From positions 52,028,424 to 52,092,423 of the forward strand of contig OX246741.1 of NCBI GenBank assembly GCA_945910005.1: a stretch of 64,000 bases of DNA. Direction: 5' to 3'. Position 1 is the first letter of the stretch. The number at the start of each line of letters is the position of its first letter. Below the pieces are notes generated by a model. That model was given only the letters and a program-made list of their open reading frames with translations. It was not told the DNA's origin and did no database searches. This document shows positions 57,701-64,000 of this stretch, in pieces. Both the position numbers and the translations under genes were made by a program. This DNA is from Isoperla grammatica (taxonomy: Eukaryota; Arthropoda; Insecta; Plecoptera; Perlodidae).

Positions 57701-60498
57701 CTGTGGGACCCCAAGTCTGGCAGTTCTATGGCAACACTGTAAGTATTACTACTATAGTTGAAATACGATACGATAGCAGTGATGGACGCGCCTTTAGCCG
57801 GAAGCCAAGTTCATTAATTTATGGTTGAAATGTTTGGTTTGAGCTCTACCAAAACGACAAAGTCATATAGTTGTCCCAACGAAAGTATTCTGATGCTTAC
57901 GACACAGCCGAGTCCAAGGTGACAACTTAATTTTCTACTTTGCTAATTCCTAACACGTCCATTGGGGATAATTTAAAACCTTCCCGTTGGTTAACTGTAA
58001 CGGTGGGTGTGGCCAAACCGCCTGTTGTGCACTCGACTAAGCCGAACCATGCATTTAGGAATGTGTGAAAGAACGCCAGGTGTATGTTGATGTTCTTTCA
58101 ATTGGCGCGATTGAAAGGGGCAGTAGACAATGACCTGAGATCGTTATGCGGGTACTTTCGTTGCGACTAGTTTAATTTCACTCAAATCCTACACACAATA
58201 ATTGTCGGAATCCGGACCGCAATCGGGATCATAGAAAACCAGCCCGTCCACTATTTGTCCACTTGAAGTCATTAAGACTATTTCGTGTTATGCGTCATGG
58301 ATGACCAAAGCTCAGTATTTGTAACTTGTGTTTGTTTGCAGTCATGCCCACAAGAGCACCGTCATGGACATAAAGTGGAACGAGAACGGCAACTGGCTCG
58401 TGACTGCGTCCAGAGATCACCTGCTGAAGCTGTTCGACATCCGCAACTTGTCGCAGGAGGTCCAGACTTTCCGTGGACACAAGAAGGAGGCGTCTAGCGT
58501 GGCTTGGCACCCCTTCCATGAGGGGCTCTTCTGCAGTGGGGGCTCTGACGGAGCCATCCTCTTCTGGCATGTGGGGTGAGTGTCTCTCCCGTTGTATTAG
58601 TAGCACCCCTTCCATGAGGGGGATTATTTCATATTTCATGAAATATTTCAAGATAAATAATTTCATGAAATTTTTAAACACTATGAATTTATTTATCATC
58701 ATAACACATCCTTAGTAATTATTCTCTTAGTGAATGAATACATTTGTCGTGATATGGGTATTATTAAATAAGAATATGTAGTCACTTGTCAGTTGCCAAC
58801 CCAAGGAGTAGTTGGCCGTGCATCATAATAACGTAATACAATAATACATAATTTACTTCTTACGGTGTTGTGATCACTTATGAGGAGATAATGATATGAG
58901 CAGGCCAGAAAAGGAAGCCATTTTTTATTGGATAGTTCTAAAGACAAAAGATGGCTAAAGAAGCCATCTTATTATAAGATGGAACAAAAATGTTACAAGA
59001 AACTGACTTGTGCACAAAAATGTGTTTCTATGGGTACGTTTGGAAACCTGTTGAGAATGCTTAAAGCATGCTTGGCCCGTACCGAAACCTATTGAATGTG
59101 CTTTACCCAGCGTTCCGAAACCTCATTCGTGAGCATATTCAGCACGCTCAATATGCCCGAGGTTTTCAGTTGAGCATCTCCAGCATAAGGTGGTTTTTGG
59201 CGGCATTTTAAAAATGCTCTATAGAGGGACCTAGCCTTGGGCTTAACCTAAGTGTAAAATCGTGCCAAAATCATATGTTTGCACATGTATTAGAGCTTAG
59301 TATATTTAATTGATTTGACTTACGCCTCTATCAACCTTTTCAATTTTACTACACTGTTTGACAACTAATGTAGTGGGCGTGGCAAAACGACCTTGCGCCT
59401 AATTGGCCTAAACAGCCATGCCTATGCTTGAAGTGTTCCGTAATTACATCGTGCTTATAGATGCTTTAACGTGCTGGAGAATGCCAGGGGCAAAGCATTT
59501 TCAACATGTAACGGAACGCAGCCTACTTAGTTGTTGTTCTGTGTGTAGCGCTGACAAGGAGGTGGGAGGTATAGAACAGGCTCACGACAGTATCGTGTGG
59601 ACGCTGGCCTGGCATCCGCTCGGTCACATCCTCTGCTATTTAGTTGTTGTTCTGTGTGTAGCGCTGACAAGGAGGTGGGCGGTATAGAACAGGCTCACGA
59701 CAGTATCGTGTGGACGCTGGCCTGGCATCCGCTCGGTCACATCCTCTAGTTGTTGTTCTGTGTGTAGCGCTGACAAGGAGGTGGGCGGTATAGAACAGGC
59801 TCACGACAGTATCGTGTGGACGCTGGCCTGGCATCCGCTCGGTCACATCCTCTGCTCCGGCTCCAACGACCACACCTCCAAGTTCTGGACTCGGAATCGT
59901 CCCGGCGATCAGATGAGGGACAAATACAATCTTAACACACTTCCTGCCGGCCTGGCGGGGACCGAGGACATCGATATCGGTGAGTTAACGCACCATTTAT
60001 TATTTAGTTGTCACTGTATTGACATATTATGTAGGCCTACTTTTATAGTAACATGAATTTCGTTATTGTAAAATTATATTGATACGTATTAAGAAATTAA
60101 ATTTTAATTTAAAAAAAATTGTGTTTGGAATGAGATTTGTGGTACGTAGTGCCTTGTTGCATCCTTTGTCAAAAGTAGTGTAACTGAGCGTAGTTACGTA
60201 TTTGTATTTAGTTGTTAAAAGTAAAAACATGGCTAGAATCGATCTGAAGAATAAATAAAGGTTCAAGATTGGAACATCTGAATTTGACTATAGTTATTTC
60301 CATTTTTTAAGTTTAACTATCGGGGGCCTTCTTAAATTCGTATGTTAAGATTACGAATATGAAATTTTCCAGTTTTAAATTCTTTAAAATAGGGGGTCTT
60401 CTTAAATTTGAGGTCGTCTTCTATTAGGGTAGATACGGTATTTAGACAGTGACACACGTGCGCACACCCACACGCACACACACACACACACACACACG

Positions 60499-60529
<31 letters not shown>

Positions 60530-61321
60530 TAAATAATGCTTATATATTGTGTTTCAGATGACACTGGTATCATCCCAGGAATGGGGCCAGAAGATCGAGT
60601 GGAACAGGTCGACCTGAGTCCCACAACAACCGGGGCACCGGCCGCTATTCCTGGCTTGGACTTTGAAGGAGTCGAAGATAAGACTAAAGCATTCCAAAAG
60701 AAGGTAGGCCTAACCAACTCAGTTTTTACCTCTGTCGATTAGACTAGTTTTAAGAATTGATATTGATATTTTATTAGCCTAATTCACTCATGTGCAACTT
60801 AATGATAGGCAAGTTTACAAAGTTGTCAATTCTTTAATACTAAATACACACATTTACCAGCTTACAAAATTACAAAACATTTCAAAAACTATGATTTTGG
60901 AAAATATATTTTTGAAGAGTGGTCGGTATTTTCAACAAAATAGTCTCCACATAGGCTAATGGATGCAACCACGTTTTCTCAGTAAGTACTCGGAAAGTAC
61001 AGTATGACTGTGGCCTATACAAGAGTAAATACTGTAGTTTCAAGTACCATCATTTATTATGTTATTTAAAAAGTTAGGCCTACTTTTAGAAATTAAAAGA
61101 AATGTACGAGTTTAAAAGTACAGTACGTAGTTTTTTGTATTCTGTTCATCCTACACACAGAACATGCAATTACGTACCTAGTACATATTGTATTGAACAC
61201 TAATACCCCAATATTTCTCTTAAATAAAAATGTACTTATCGGTATTGTTTACAGGTTCCATATTCCAAACCTATACCAAGAAATTTCGTGGCTCAGTGGA
61301 ACGAAACAGTACCGGATGATC
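36400..61321 (+). CDS. WDR33: WDR33, polyadenylation-signal-binding subunit of CPSF (3' part outside window)
   Basis: WDR33 and CPSF30 read AAUAAA in pre-mRNA within the mammalian polyadenylation specificity factor, in the nucleus. Coding exons are 36400-36711, 37394-37504, 38606-38764, 39242-39393, 51832-51929, 57612-57738, 58342-58575, 59768-59979, 60558-60703 and 61255-61321; all GT-AG and in phase. They encode 539 residues plus one base. A Pro/Gly-rich N-terminus (1-75) leads to the conserved basic motif [16 protein letters not shown] (81-96), then a WD40 propeller with blades such as [27 protein letters not shown] and [14 protein letters not shown], and the post-propeller IPGMG, IPGLD and VPYSKPIP motifs. 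The collagen-like C-terminus of vertebrate WDR33 and the stop codon are not in the window. Two spurious copies of part of one exon precede 59768. Confidence 0.96.
36712..37393 (+). other. WDR33 intron, 682 bp
   Basis: GTAAAT to ACGTGCAG. AT-rich, nothing recognised. Confidence 0.85.
37394..37504 (+). CDS. WDR33: WDR33 coding exon 2
   Basis: Encodes [20 protein letters not shown] and ends YVDNAINA; matches the conserved WQRDxRDxRAxQP segment ahead of the propeller. Donor GTATGT at 37505, with a MITE starting only 12 bases later. Confidence 0.95.
37517..37971. mobile_element. hAT-type MITE of the TAGGGATG family, copy 2
   Basis: The left end TAGGGATGACATCGGGTACC is inverted at the right (GGTAATA...CCCGATGTCATCCCTA). 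Flanks GTGTATTG (37509-37516) and GTATATTG (37972-37979) match at 7 of 8 bases, an aged hAT duplication. Subterminal GGATCCGG as in copy 1 at 24392-24870. A lone right-end-like TCATCCCTAATA occurs at 38571-38582. Confidence 0.85.
37972..38605 (+). other. WDR33 intron 2 remainder
   Basis: Contains a degenerate SINE 3' domain on the minus strand (38123-38165) and AT-rich DNA. Acceptor TTTTCTAG. Confidence 0.6.
38105..38200 (-). mobile_element. SINE 3' end fragment
   Basis: The domain at 38123-38165 (GTCTACACACTTGGTAAC...TTTTCAGTGGGGGA) matches the conserved SINE 3' domain on the minus strand; no head visible. Confidence 0.6.
38606..38764 (+). CDS. WDR33: WDR33 coding exon 3: first WD blade
   Basis: [18 protein letters not shown], then [20 protein letters not shown], then [12 protein letters not shown]. 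Near-identical to the start of the propeller in known WDR33. Donor GTATGA. Confidence 0.96.
38952..39120 (+). mobile_element. tRNA-derived SINE upstream of exon 4
   Basis: A tRNA-like head, TGGTCTAGTAAACCGCGGTC, with a perfect B box GGTTCGAATCC at 38994-39004. The body ends in a CATCATT-rich tail. Same family as 39484-39655. No acceptor stem or CCA context, so not a functional tRNA gene. Confidence 0.75.
39242..39393 (+). CDS. WDR33: WDR33 coding exon 4
   Basis: [20 protein letters not shown] and [20 protein letters not shown], ending in a split serine codon. Donor GTAGCT (weak beyond GTAG). Flanked closely by two related SINEs. Confidence 0.96.
39484..39660 (+). mobile_element. tRNA-derived SINE downstream of exon 4
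   Basis: Head TTGGTCTAGTGAACCGCGAT with B box GGTTCGAATTC at 39514-39524. Body and ATCATCATTAAGGG tail resemble 38952-39120. Confidence 0.75.
40030..40245 (+). mobile_element. tRNA-derived SINE with hairpin 3' domain
   Basis: The B box GGTTCGATTCC at 40093-40103 lies in a CCAGGGTTCGATTCCTGG stem. The 3' domain at 40191-40231 (TCCCCCACTGAAAATCAATT...) is followed by the tail CAATAAATAC. A complete head-to-tail member linking the tRNA head and the domain. Confidence 0.8.
43080..43289 (-). pseudogene. Unassigned lysine/arginine-rich open frame
   Basis: 69 codons, Met at 43289, rich in basic residues ([21 protein letters not shown]) and then [18 protein letters not shown]. It is preceded on the minus strand by an acceptor-like TTGGTTCTAG. 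The residue pattern looks more protein-like than other frames in this intron, but I do not recognise a family. It could be a retrocopy fragment, an exon of an antisense gene, or chance. Confidence 0.2.
44641..44745 (-). mobile_element. tRNA-like SINE head, minus strand
   Basis: The minus strand reads CCATGGTTCATGACTCCCAG then GGTTTGAGTCC, a B-box-like element within a short stem. The body is unclear. Confidence 0.45.
45045..45115 (-). mobile_element. tRNA-like SINE head, minus strand
   Basis: The minus strand reads CTCTACATCCCAGGTTTGAA then TCCAGG, a B box with flanking stem. Short remnant. Confidence 0.4.
46120..46235 (-). mobile_element. Retroposon 3' end fragment, copy 2
   Basis: Shares TATTGTCTATCCTATTCAGT and GATTTACAAAGGAGG with 1886-1980. 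Confidence 0.4.
46430..46660 (-). mobile_element. SINE with tRNA head and 3' domain, minus strand
   Basis: Minus strand: head CCTAGGTTAGTACATTTATG, B-box-like GATCCAGAATTCGATTCCCC, then a body, then a degenerate copy of the conserved 3' domain (46444-46489). Confidence 0.65.
48160..48335 (+). mobile_element. RTE-like retroelement 5' leader, copy 1
   Basis: GGGACTGCTTGCTACCTTAT, then CGTGGTGGGCAGGTTTG, GAGAGCTATGCCAGCAGAAG, and GGATCACCCTAGCTGGACAG. It is homologous to 56872-57125. The CCTTATCGTGGTGG...GAGAGCTA motif resembles the conserved 5' leader of RTE-type elements as I remember it. It runs into a SINE 3' domain block at 48340. Confidence 0.5.
48340..48530 (+). mobile_element. SINE-related block with hairpin 3' domain
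   Basis: The domain at 48471-48509 (CCCCCACTGAAAATCAGTCT, then TGTTACTGAGTGGGTAGAC) is the clearest copy in the window. The upstream part is shared, inverted, with 9255-9430 and 56165-56330. Confidence 0.7.
48783..50575 (-). mobile_element. 5'-truncated Jockey/CR1-type non-LTR retrotransposon
   Basis: The element runs on the minus strand from an in-frame TGA near 50572 through the reverse transcriptase to a tail of TTACAA units (48783-48803). The endonuclease half is missing, as expected from 5' truncation. It lies antisense in the 12.4-kb WDR33 intron. Confidence 0.85.
49106..50521 (-). pseudogene. Non-LTR reverse transcriptase domain (truncated ORF2)
   Basis: 471 open codons from Met 50521 to a stop at 49106. 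Motifs in order: [20 protein letters not shown] near the start, [12 protein letters not shown] (about 65-76), [12 protein letters not shown] with the catalytic Asp at 100, [20 protein letters not shown] (about 163-182), and the metal-binding FADD at 196-199. The F in place of Y is common in this group. The downstream thumb region includes [17 protein letters not shown] sequence and [11 protein letters not shown]. Homology begins a few codons above the Met (SFNFNFSF) and is cut by a stop. All key residues are present, but there is no endonuclease, so the copy cannot move alone. Confidence 0.93.
50713..50833. mobile_element. 121-bp MITE
   Basis: Ends TTAGGTTCGTTTGATT and AATCAAACGAACCTAA are perfect 16-bp inverted repeats, with further weaker pairing (TTTGTTC and GAACAAA) inside. 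Confidence 0.8.
51832..51929 (+). CDS. WDR33: WDR33 coding exon 5
   Basis: Completes serine and encodes [20 protein letters not shown] and [12 protein letters not shown], plus one base of a glycine codon. Acceptor TTTGCTAG, donor GTAAGG. Confidence 0.95.
52240..52390 (-). mobile_element. SINE 3' end fragment
   Basis: Minus-strand copy of the conserved domain at 52280-52319, preceded (on the plus strand) by ATAAATCAATTTATATTTAT as the tail. Confidence 0.6.
53290..53480 (-). mobile_element. Non-LTR retrotransposon 3' end fragment
   Basis: Plus-strand TTCAATTCAATTTTCAG and TTTTATTCCCAT mirror the GGAATAAAATGG...TTGAATTGAA tail seen at 31955-31995, so this is a related 3' end in the opposite orientation. 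Confidence 0.45.
53571..53762. mobile_element. 192-bp hairpin MITE, TA-flanked
   Basis: The left AGGGATGGTCCACACAGATT is inverted at the right with two differences, continuing through TTAAGCATAAGATTTAAGGT. The arms cover about 45 bp. TA on each side suggests a Tc1/mariner-type origin. It can fold into one long hairpin. Confidence 0.85.
54488..54735 (+). mobile_element. tRNA-derived SINE
   Basis: Head CTCGTCGGTCTTGTGGTCTT with B box GGTTCGATTCC at 54547-54557. The 3' domain at 54692-54725 is degenerate, then a TTTATTTATT tail. Confidence 0.7.
55470..55795. repeat. Dispersed ~330-bp repeat, copy 1
   Basis: Matches 62540-62855 in the same orientation: GAGTG(G/C)GCTGTGAGCGAT at the left, and CGCGGGTAAGGTTAAGC then TCCCACAGCCATCT at the right. 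Type unknown. Confidence 0.65.
56160..56400 (-). mobile_element. SINE-related element with hairpin 3' domain
   Basis: Minus-strand domain at 56185-56223; the rest closely matches 9255-9490, including GAGTGAGCGATAACCAATCA. Confidence 0.65.
56872..57125 (+). mobile_element. RTE-like retroelement 5' leader, copy 2
   Basis: GGACTGCTGCCTTATCGCGG, TGGGCAGGTTTGCGTG, GAGAGCTAGGCCGGCGGAAG; homologous to 48160-48335. No open reverse transcriptase follows. Confidence 0.5.
57612..57738 (+). CDS. WDR33: WDR33 coding exon 6
   Basis: Completes glycine and encodes [20 protein letters not shown] and [20 protein letters not shown], ending in a split leucine codon. Acceptor ATGTCAG, donor GTAAGT. Confidence 0.96.
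57739..58341 (+). other. WDR33 intron, 603 bp
   Basis: GTAAGT to TTTGCAG. No repeat or exon recognised. Confidence 0.8.
58342..58575 (+). CDS. WDR33: WDR33 coding exon 7: WD blades
   Basis: [54 protein letters not shown] and [13 protein letters not shown]. Donor GTGAGT at 58576; ends with two bases of glycine. Confidence 0.96.
59031..59523. mobile_element. Possible MITE next to the exon triplication
   Basis: The left GGGTACGTTTGGAAACCTGT, GAGAATGCTT is imperfectly inverted at the right end (AAGCATTTTCAACATGTAAC, GGAACGCAGCC); about 20 of 27 positions pair. No clear target duplication. It ends four bases before the first exon copy's intron segment. Confidence 0.4.
59527..59639 (+). pseudogene. 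Surplus copy 1 of WDR33 exon 8 5' part
   Basis: 113-bp unit: 22 bases of intron end (TTAGTTGTTGTTCTGTGTGTAG without its first bases), acceptor AG at 59547-59548, then exon sequence to CATCCTCTGCTATT. One base differs from the other copies (GGAGGT for GGCGGT). Splicing here would read [17 protein letters not shown] and then run out of frame to TAG at 59685-59687. Confidence 0.9.
59640..59745 (+). pseudogene. Surplus copy 2 of WDR33 exon 8 5' part
   Basis: 106-bp unit, acceptor AG at 59660-59661. Splicing here would keep frame through GHIL and then hit TAG at 59747-59749, formed at the junction with the next copy. Confidence 0.9.
59768..59979 (+). CDS. WDR33: WDR33 coding exon 8 (complete copy)
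   Basis: Acceptor AG at 59766-59767. Encodes [59 protein letters not shown] and [11 protein letters not shown]. Only this copy continues into the family sequence. Donor GTGAGT at 59980. Confidence 0.95.
59980..60557 (+). other. WDR33 intron with CA repeat
   Basis: GTGAGT to GTTTCAG. AT-rich, then an (AC)n-type repeat at 60452-60527 close to the acceptor. Confidence 0.8.
60452..60527. repeat. (AC)n microsatellite, imperfect
   Basis: CA dinucleotides interrupted by CG and CC, ending 30 bases before exon 9. Confidence 0.9.
60558..60703 (+). CDS. WDR33: WDR33 coding exon 9
   Basis: [20 protein letters not shown] and [20 protein letters not shown]. The IPGMG and IPGLD motifs follow the propeller in family members. 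Donor GTAGGC. Confidence 0.93.
60704..61254 (+). other. WDR33 intron, 551 bp
   Basis: GTAGGC to GTTTACAG. AT-rich; nothing else recognised. Confidence 0.8.
61255..61321 (+). CDS. WDR33: WDR33 coding exon 10 (last visible)
   Basis: [20 protein letters not shown] then DD and one base. Matches the KKVPYAKPIP region of vertebrate WDR33. Donor GTAAGT at 61322; no further exon could be found before 64000. Confidence 0.9.
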
Positions 61322-61685
61322 GTAAGTTTATTACATTGAATTTAAAAACAAATATTTTTTATTTGTAGCTTATAGATTGTCTTGTAGTTATGTAGGCCCT
61401 ACTACTTGTAGGCTAATAAATATCTCGATCTTCAAGCGTAACACTTGTGAATATTTAATGGGGCGTGGTTTGAAAGAAAATGGGATTCACCTAAAAGTAG
61501 TGTTGCCCAACGATATCGATTATTCGATACGATATCGATATCGTGGGAAAAACGCCGTTAATTTCGATATCGATATGGTAGTGTCATATCGAAAATATCG
61601 CGATATCGTGGTCAACTCAAAATATTAAAATATTTCCGCTATGGTCTGCAGTATGCGTTGCTGCAGCGTTGTCACTGAGTAACTA

Positions 61686-61702
61686 CCCCCCCCCCCCCCC
61701 CC
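61686..61702. repeat. Poly-C tract
   Basis: Seventeen C, then T and five more C; mirrored by the G tract at 62081-62103. Confidence 0.9.
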
Positions 61703-61849
61703 TCCCCCAACCCTCGAGGATATCATTGTCAACTTGAAGTATTTCTCCCGCAGTCTGCAGTACGCGTTGCTGCAGTTTATAAGTGCACATCTACCCCCCC
61801 TCCCCACACACAGATGGCCGCACGGGCCTGCGAGTTCCCTTTGTTTGCG

Positions 61850-62050
61850 TCGAGACATTGGATCCATTCAACTATTTGTACCTGGAACCCCGAATTCTTT
61901 CCGAGAAGAATGTTGTTGTTCAGATGTTGTGTTGATACTTTTACGGCTGTCAATAGCTGATCCCAGACAGTTGACTCGTCATCACGGGACACCCCCAATT
62001 CAAGCCTTAATTGCTATGCAGCATCTCATACTGCAGGCCACGGGCGAAAA
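61850..62050 (+). pseudogene. Possible PIF/Harbinger transposase fragment
   Basis: One frame reads LLRLSIADPRQLTRHHGTPP then IQALIAMQHLILQATGEKF, resembling the N-terminal TRRxxPIxPxQxLLIALRFxATGxF segment of HARBI1-like transposases. An adjacent frame reads DPFNYLYLEPRILSEKN, like the segment just before it, so a frameshift is implied. Short and decayed; recognised by motif only. Confidence 0.35.
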
Positions 62051-62080
62051 ATTTTCAAGTTGATGTTATTGTGATATCCC

Positions 62081-62103
62081 GGGGGGGGGGGGGGGGGGGG
62101 GGG
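62081..62103. repeat. Poly-G tract (23 G)
   Basis: Longest homopolymer in the window, in the right arm of the internal inverted pair. Confidence 0.95.
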
Positions 62104-62539
62104 TGTAATAGACATGAAGGCACTAACTGCAGCAACGCGTATTGCAGGCCACGGCGAAAACACTTTAAATTGACTATAATTCCTTATGTATTGTTTTATT
62201 ACCGCCGAAAAAATTCGATATCGCGATATCGATGTTGATTTTGATACAACGATATCGCGAGCGATATCGTCGAAATGGCGCCGATATCGATGTTGAAAAA
62301 AATATCGTTGGGCAACACTACCTAAAAGACACTAGCTAGCTGTTCCAACAAGGTTTCTGTCAAATCTATCCATTTGCAATCTATGTTAGTTTTGAGTCCT
62401 GGTCTAGGACCCTTAGATAGAGCTAGTCATGGCCCTCTACAACAATACACAACAGTAAAAAATGCACATTTACATAATTATCAAGGATCCTTAGAGCATA
62501 TCACGCCCGTCTAGATCAATTCTGAAAATCTATGGGAGA

Positions 62540-62855
62540 CCGTATGACAGGTAGAGTGCGCTGTGAGCGATGACGTTCAGTTTGCCTATTATATCTAGCC
62601 CAGCTTCAGTTAAGTGCTCTAAATCTTATATGCCTAGTATATATAATTTACAGTAATTTTTATTATTGACATACTTAAGCACTTTAAACTTAATTATTAA
62701 TGAGTGTTATATAATTAAAATTAAAATCTGCTGAAGAATCCAAAAAACAAGTGAAACCTAGTACAACGGTTGATAGAATAACTGCAGTCTACCACACTCT
62801 TCGCACGCGGGTAAGGTTAAGCTGTCCCACAGCCATCTGTATTTACACGACATCA
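62540..62855. repeat. Dispersed ~330-bp repeat, copy 2
   Basis: Same orientation as 55470-55795. Ends near CACGACATCA, after which the two copies diverge. Confidence 0.65.
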
Positions 62856-62931
62856 GAGGCGGACTGGGGGGGTAAGGGTCCCGTACGGAAAAGGATCTTA
62901 GGGGCCCCGGGACTTGGCGAAGCTTTAAAGG

Positions 62932-62965
62932 GGTCTGGGGCGAAGCCCCAGCCGCCGGAGGCGAA
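62932..62965. repeat. Hairpin motif shared by three sites
   Basis: GTCTGGGGCGAAGCCCCAG, a 7-bp stem with a GAA loop, followed by CCGCCGGAGGCGAAAAATTT. Variants occur at about 52449-52470 and 63231-63290. Confidence 0.6.
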
Positions 62966-62991
62966 AAATTTCCAGCCTATTATTTTGCTTG

Positions 62992-64000
62992 GAACGCATA
63001 AAACACGTTTAAAAATCGATAAATGATGATGGTTATGTGAAACAACGACGTGTTGAACTGTGAACACCACTTTAAAAAAACGAACTTGAAGAAAAAACTT
63101 TCACACTGGCAGTTGTATATTTCAAACTATATTGTTTCCCATGCAACCCTCTACAAATATTTACTACTAGACTAGTTGTCCACTCGCATTGTGTTATTTG
63201 TACTCGCAACGAGGGAGCGGGATGTAGCTGGGGTCTGGGGCAAAGACCCGGCCGCCGGAGGCAATGTCGCCGTAGGCGAAAAATTTTTCGGCCCTGCATG
63301 ATGCTTAGTGGTCTAAAACACGTTTTGAGGCGAAATCGTATCATGAAAAACAACAAAACTAAAGTCAATATTGCACTGATAATTCCTTACGTCATATATA
63401 GGTCCATAGGAGTTCGATCCTGTGATTTGATAAACAATCTTATGGTTAGTGCTGCGGATCGGATTTCAGTTGGCGCCGATAGATATATTTTTGCCACAAA
63501 GTTCGCTTTTTTAAATTTTGAACGCTTATAGACACGCGATCAGCCCGATTTGTCAGTCAGCTATTTTATGGAAAGTGGTTTTGTAATGACATTCAACTTG
63601 AAAACTCCTTTATTTCATTTTTACTGAGCCTGACAAAATAGTACTTTCCGATATAACAAAGTTTACTCGCAAACAATCAAGAGTCACCCTCATGCAAGTA
63701 GCGAGCTAGCGAGCAGAAATCTTTAGGGTTCTTGTTTCCTATTGATTTGTTAAGAACGCATATAAACACGTGTACAAATCGATAAATGTTAAGAACGCAT
63801 ATAAACACGTGTACAAATCGATAATGATGATAGGTGTGTCGAACAACATGTTGAACTGTGAACATCACTAACAAATTAAATTAATGAAAGAACTTCAACT
63901 TTCCCACCACTGGCAGTTGGATATTTCAAACTATATTGTTTCCTATAATTTGTTTAAAACGCATATAAACACGTTAAAAATCGATTAACGATGATAAGTA
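62992..64000. repeat. Long-period (~160-bp) repeat units
   Basis: Units start AACGCATA(T)AAACACGT and AAATCGAT and contain GTGTTGAACTGTGAAC and CTGGCAGTTG(T/G)ATATTTCAA. They begin at about 62994, 63795 and 63957; the last runs past the window. A 42-bp direct duplication (GTTAAGAACGCATATAAACA) is at 63749 and 63788. Confidence 0.65.

Larger units (their letters stand above)
58576..59767 (+). other. WDR33 intron with exon-derived duplicates
   Basis: Begins GTGAGT. A 19-base copy of exon 7 sequence lies at 58603-58621, a possible MITE at 59031-59523, and two surplus copies of the next exon's 5' part at 59549-59745. Confidence 0.8.
61498..62320. mobile_element. hAT-type element rich in CGATATCG
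   Basis: Ends TAGTGTTGCCCAACGATATC and its inverse (GATAT...CGTTGGGCAACACTA, with a few extra bases). The exact 8-bp duplication CCTAAAAG lies at 61490-61497 and 62321-62328. Subterminal regions are packed with GATATCG palindromes. A second inverted pair (61630-61790 against 62030-62170) carries a 17-C tract on one side and a 23-G tract on the other. The centre may hold a transposase fragment of another superfamily. Confidence 0.88.
61322..64000 (+). other. WDR33 intron, running off the window
   Basis: Holds a hAT-type MITE, a dispersed repeat copy and long-period repeats. No candidate exon with family similarity is visible. Confidence 0.7.

Noticed and set aside
59418..59687. Frame joining two copies of the WDR33 exon segment
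   Set aside because: Continues out of frame into the second copy and stops; a by-product of the duplication.
62843..63070. 75-codon minus-strand frame
   Set aside because: Spans the GC-rich hairpin repeat; similar frames arise from each copy of this repeat and show no domain.
63754..64000. CRISPR-like spacing of short repeats
   Set aside because: The repeats are adjacent duplications and ~160-bp units with conserved, not variable, spacers, in an animal genome.

Overview
The window is nuclear DNA of an animal, most likely an arthropod and perhaps a crustacean. Both host genes are split into short exons with GT-AG introns, and the spacer DNA is full of SINEs, non-LTR fragments and MITEs. The citrate synthase and WDR33 peptides carry residue choices I associate with arthropod orthologues, for example [11 protein letters not shown] and [10 protein letters not shown] in citrate synthase and VMRKTVDYN and KYNLNTLP in WDR33. 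The arthropod call rests on remembered family sequences and no search was run. The short palindrome TAGGCCTA is strongly over-represented throughout.

Layout. (1) 1-1997: GGCCTA-rich DNA, then a 745-bp dispersed repeat and a retroposon tail. (2) 1998-25640, plus strand: mitochondrial citrate synthase. Eight coding exons give 453 residues with every catalytic residue in place; only the first exon, with the start of the targeting peptide, is missing. Its introns hold a TTAA-flanked MITE with a 200-bp assembly gap, a 5.2-kb hAT transposon that itself contains two other elements, an RTE-type fragment and several MITEs. (3) 25641-32480: the probable long AT-rich 3' UTR of citrate synthase, a Tc1/mariner-like MITE and a non-LTR fragment. 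(4) About 32480-61321, plus strand: WDR33, the polyadenylation-signal reader of CPSF. There is a possible non-coding first exon near 32.5 kb and ten coding exons (about 539 residues). The gene runs off the window after the WD40 propeller. Its 12.4-kb fourth coding intron holds a minus-strand non-LTR retrotransposon with an intact reverse transcriptase core. (5) 61322-64000: a hAT-type MITE with a possible captured Harbinger transposase fragment, and repeat units that continue past the window.

The two host genes have unrelated jobs (TCA cycle; mRNA 3'-end processing) and are simply neighbours on the same strand. I see no operon, CRISPR array or bacterial-type system. The most notable points are a recent tandem triplication of the 5' part of a WDR33 exon with its splice acceptor, in which the two extra copies would both give premature stops; the three-element transposon nest with readable target duplications; a TTAA insertion whose empty site can be reconstructed from a local tandem repeat; and a SINE family whose hairpin-forming 3' domain occurs eight times.
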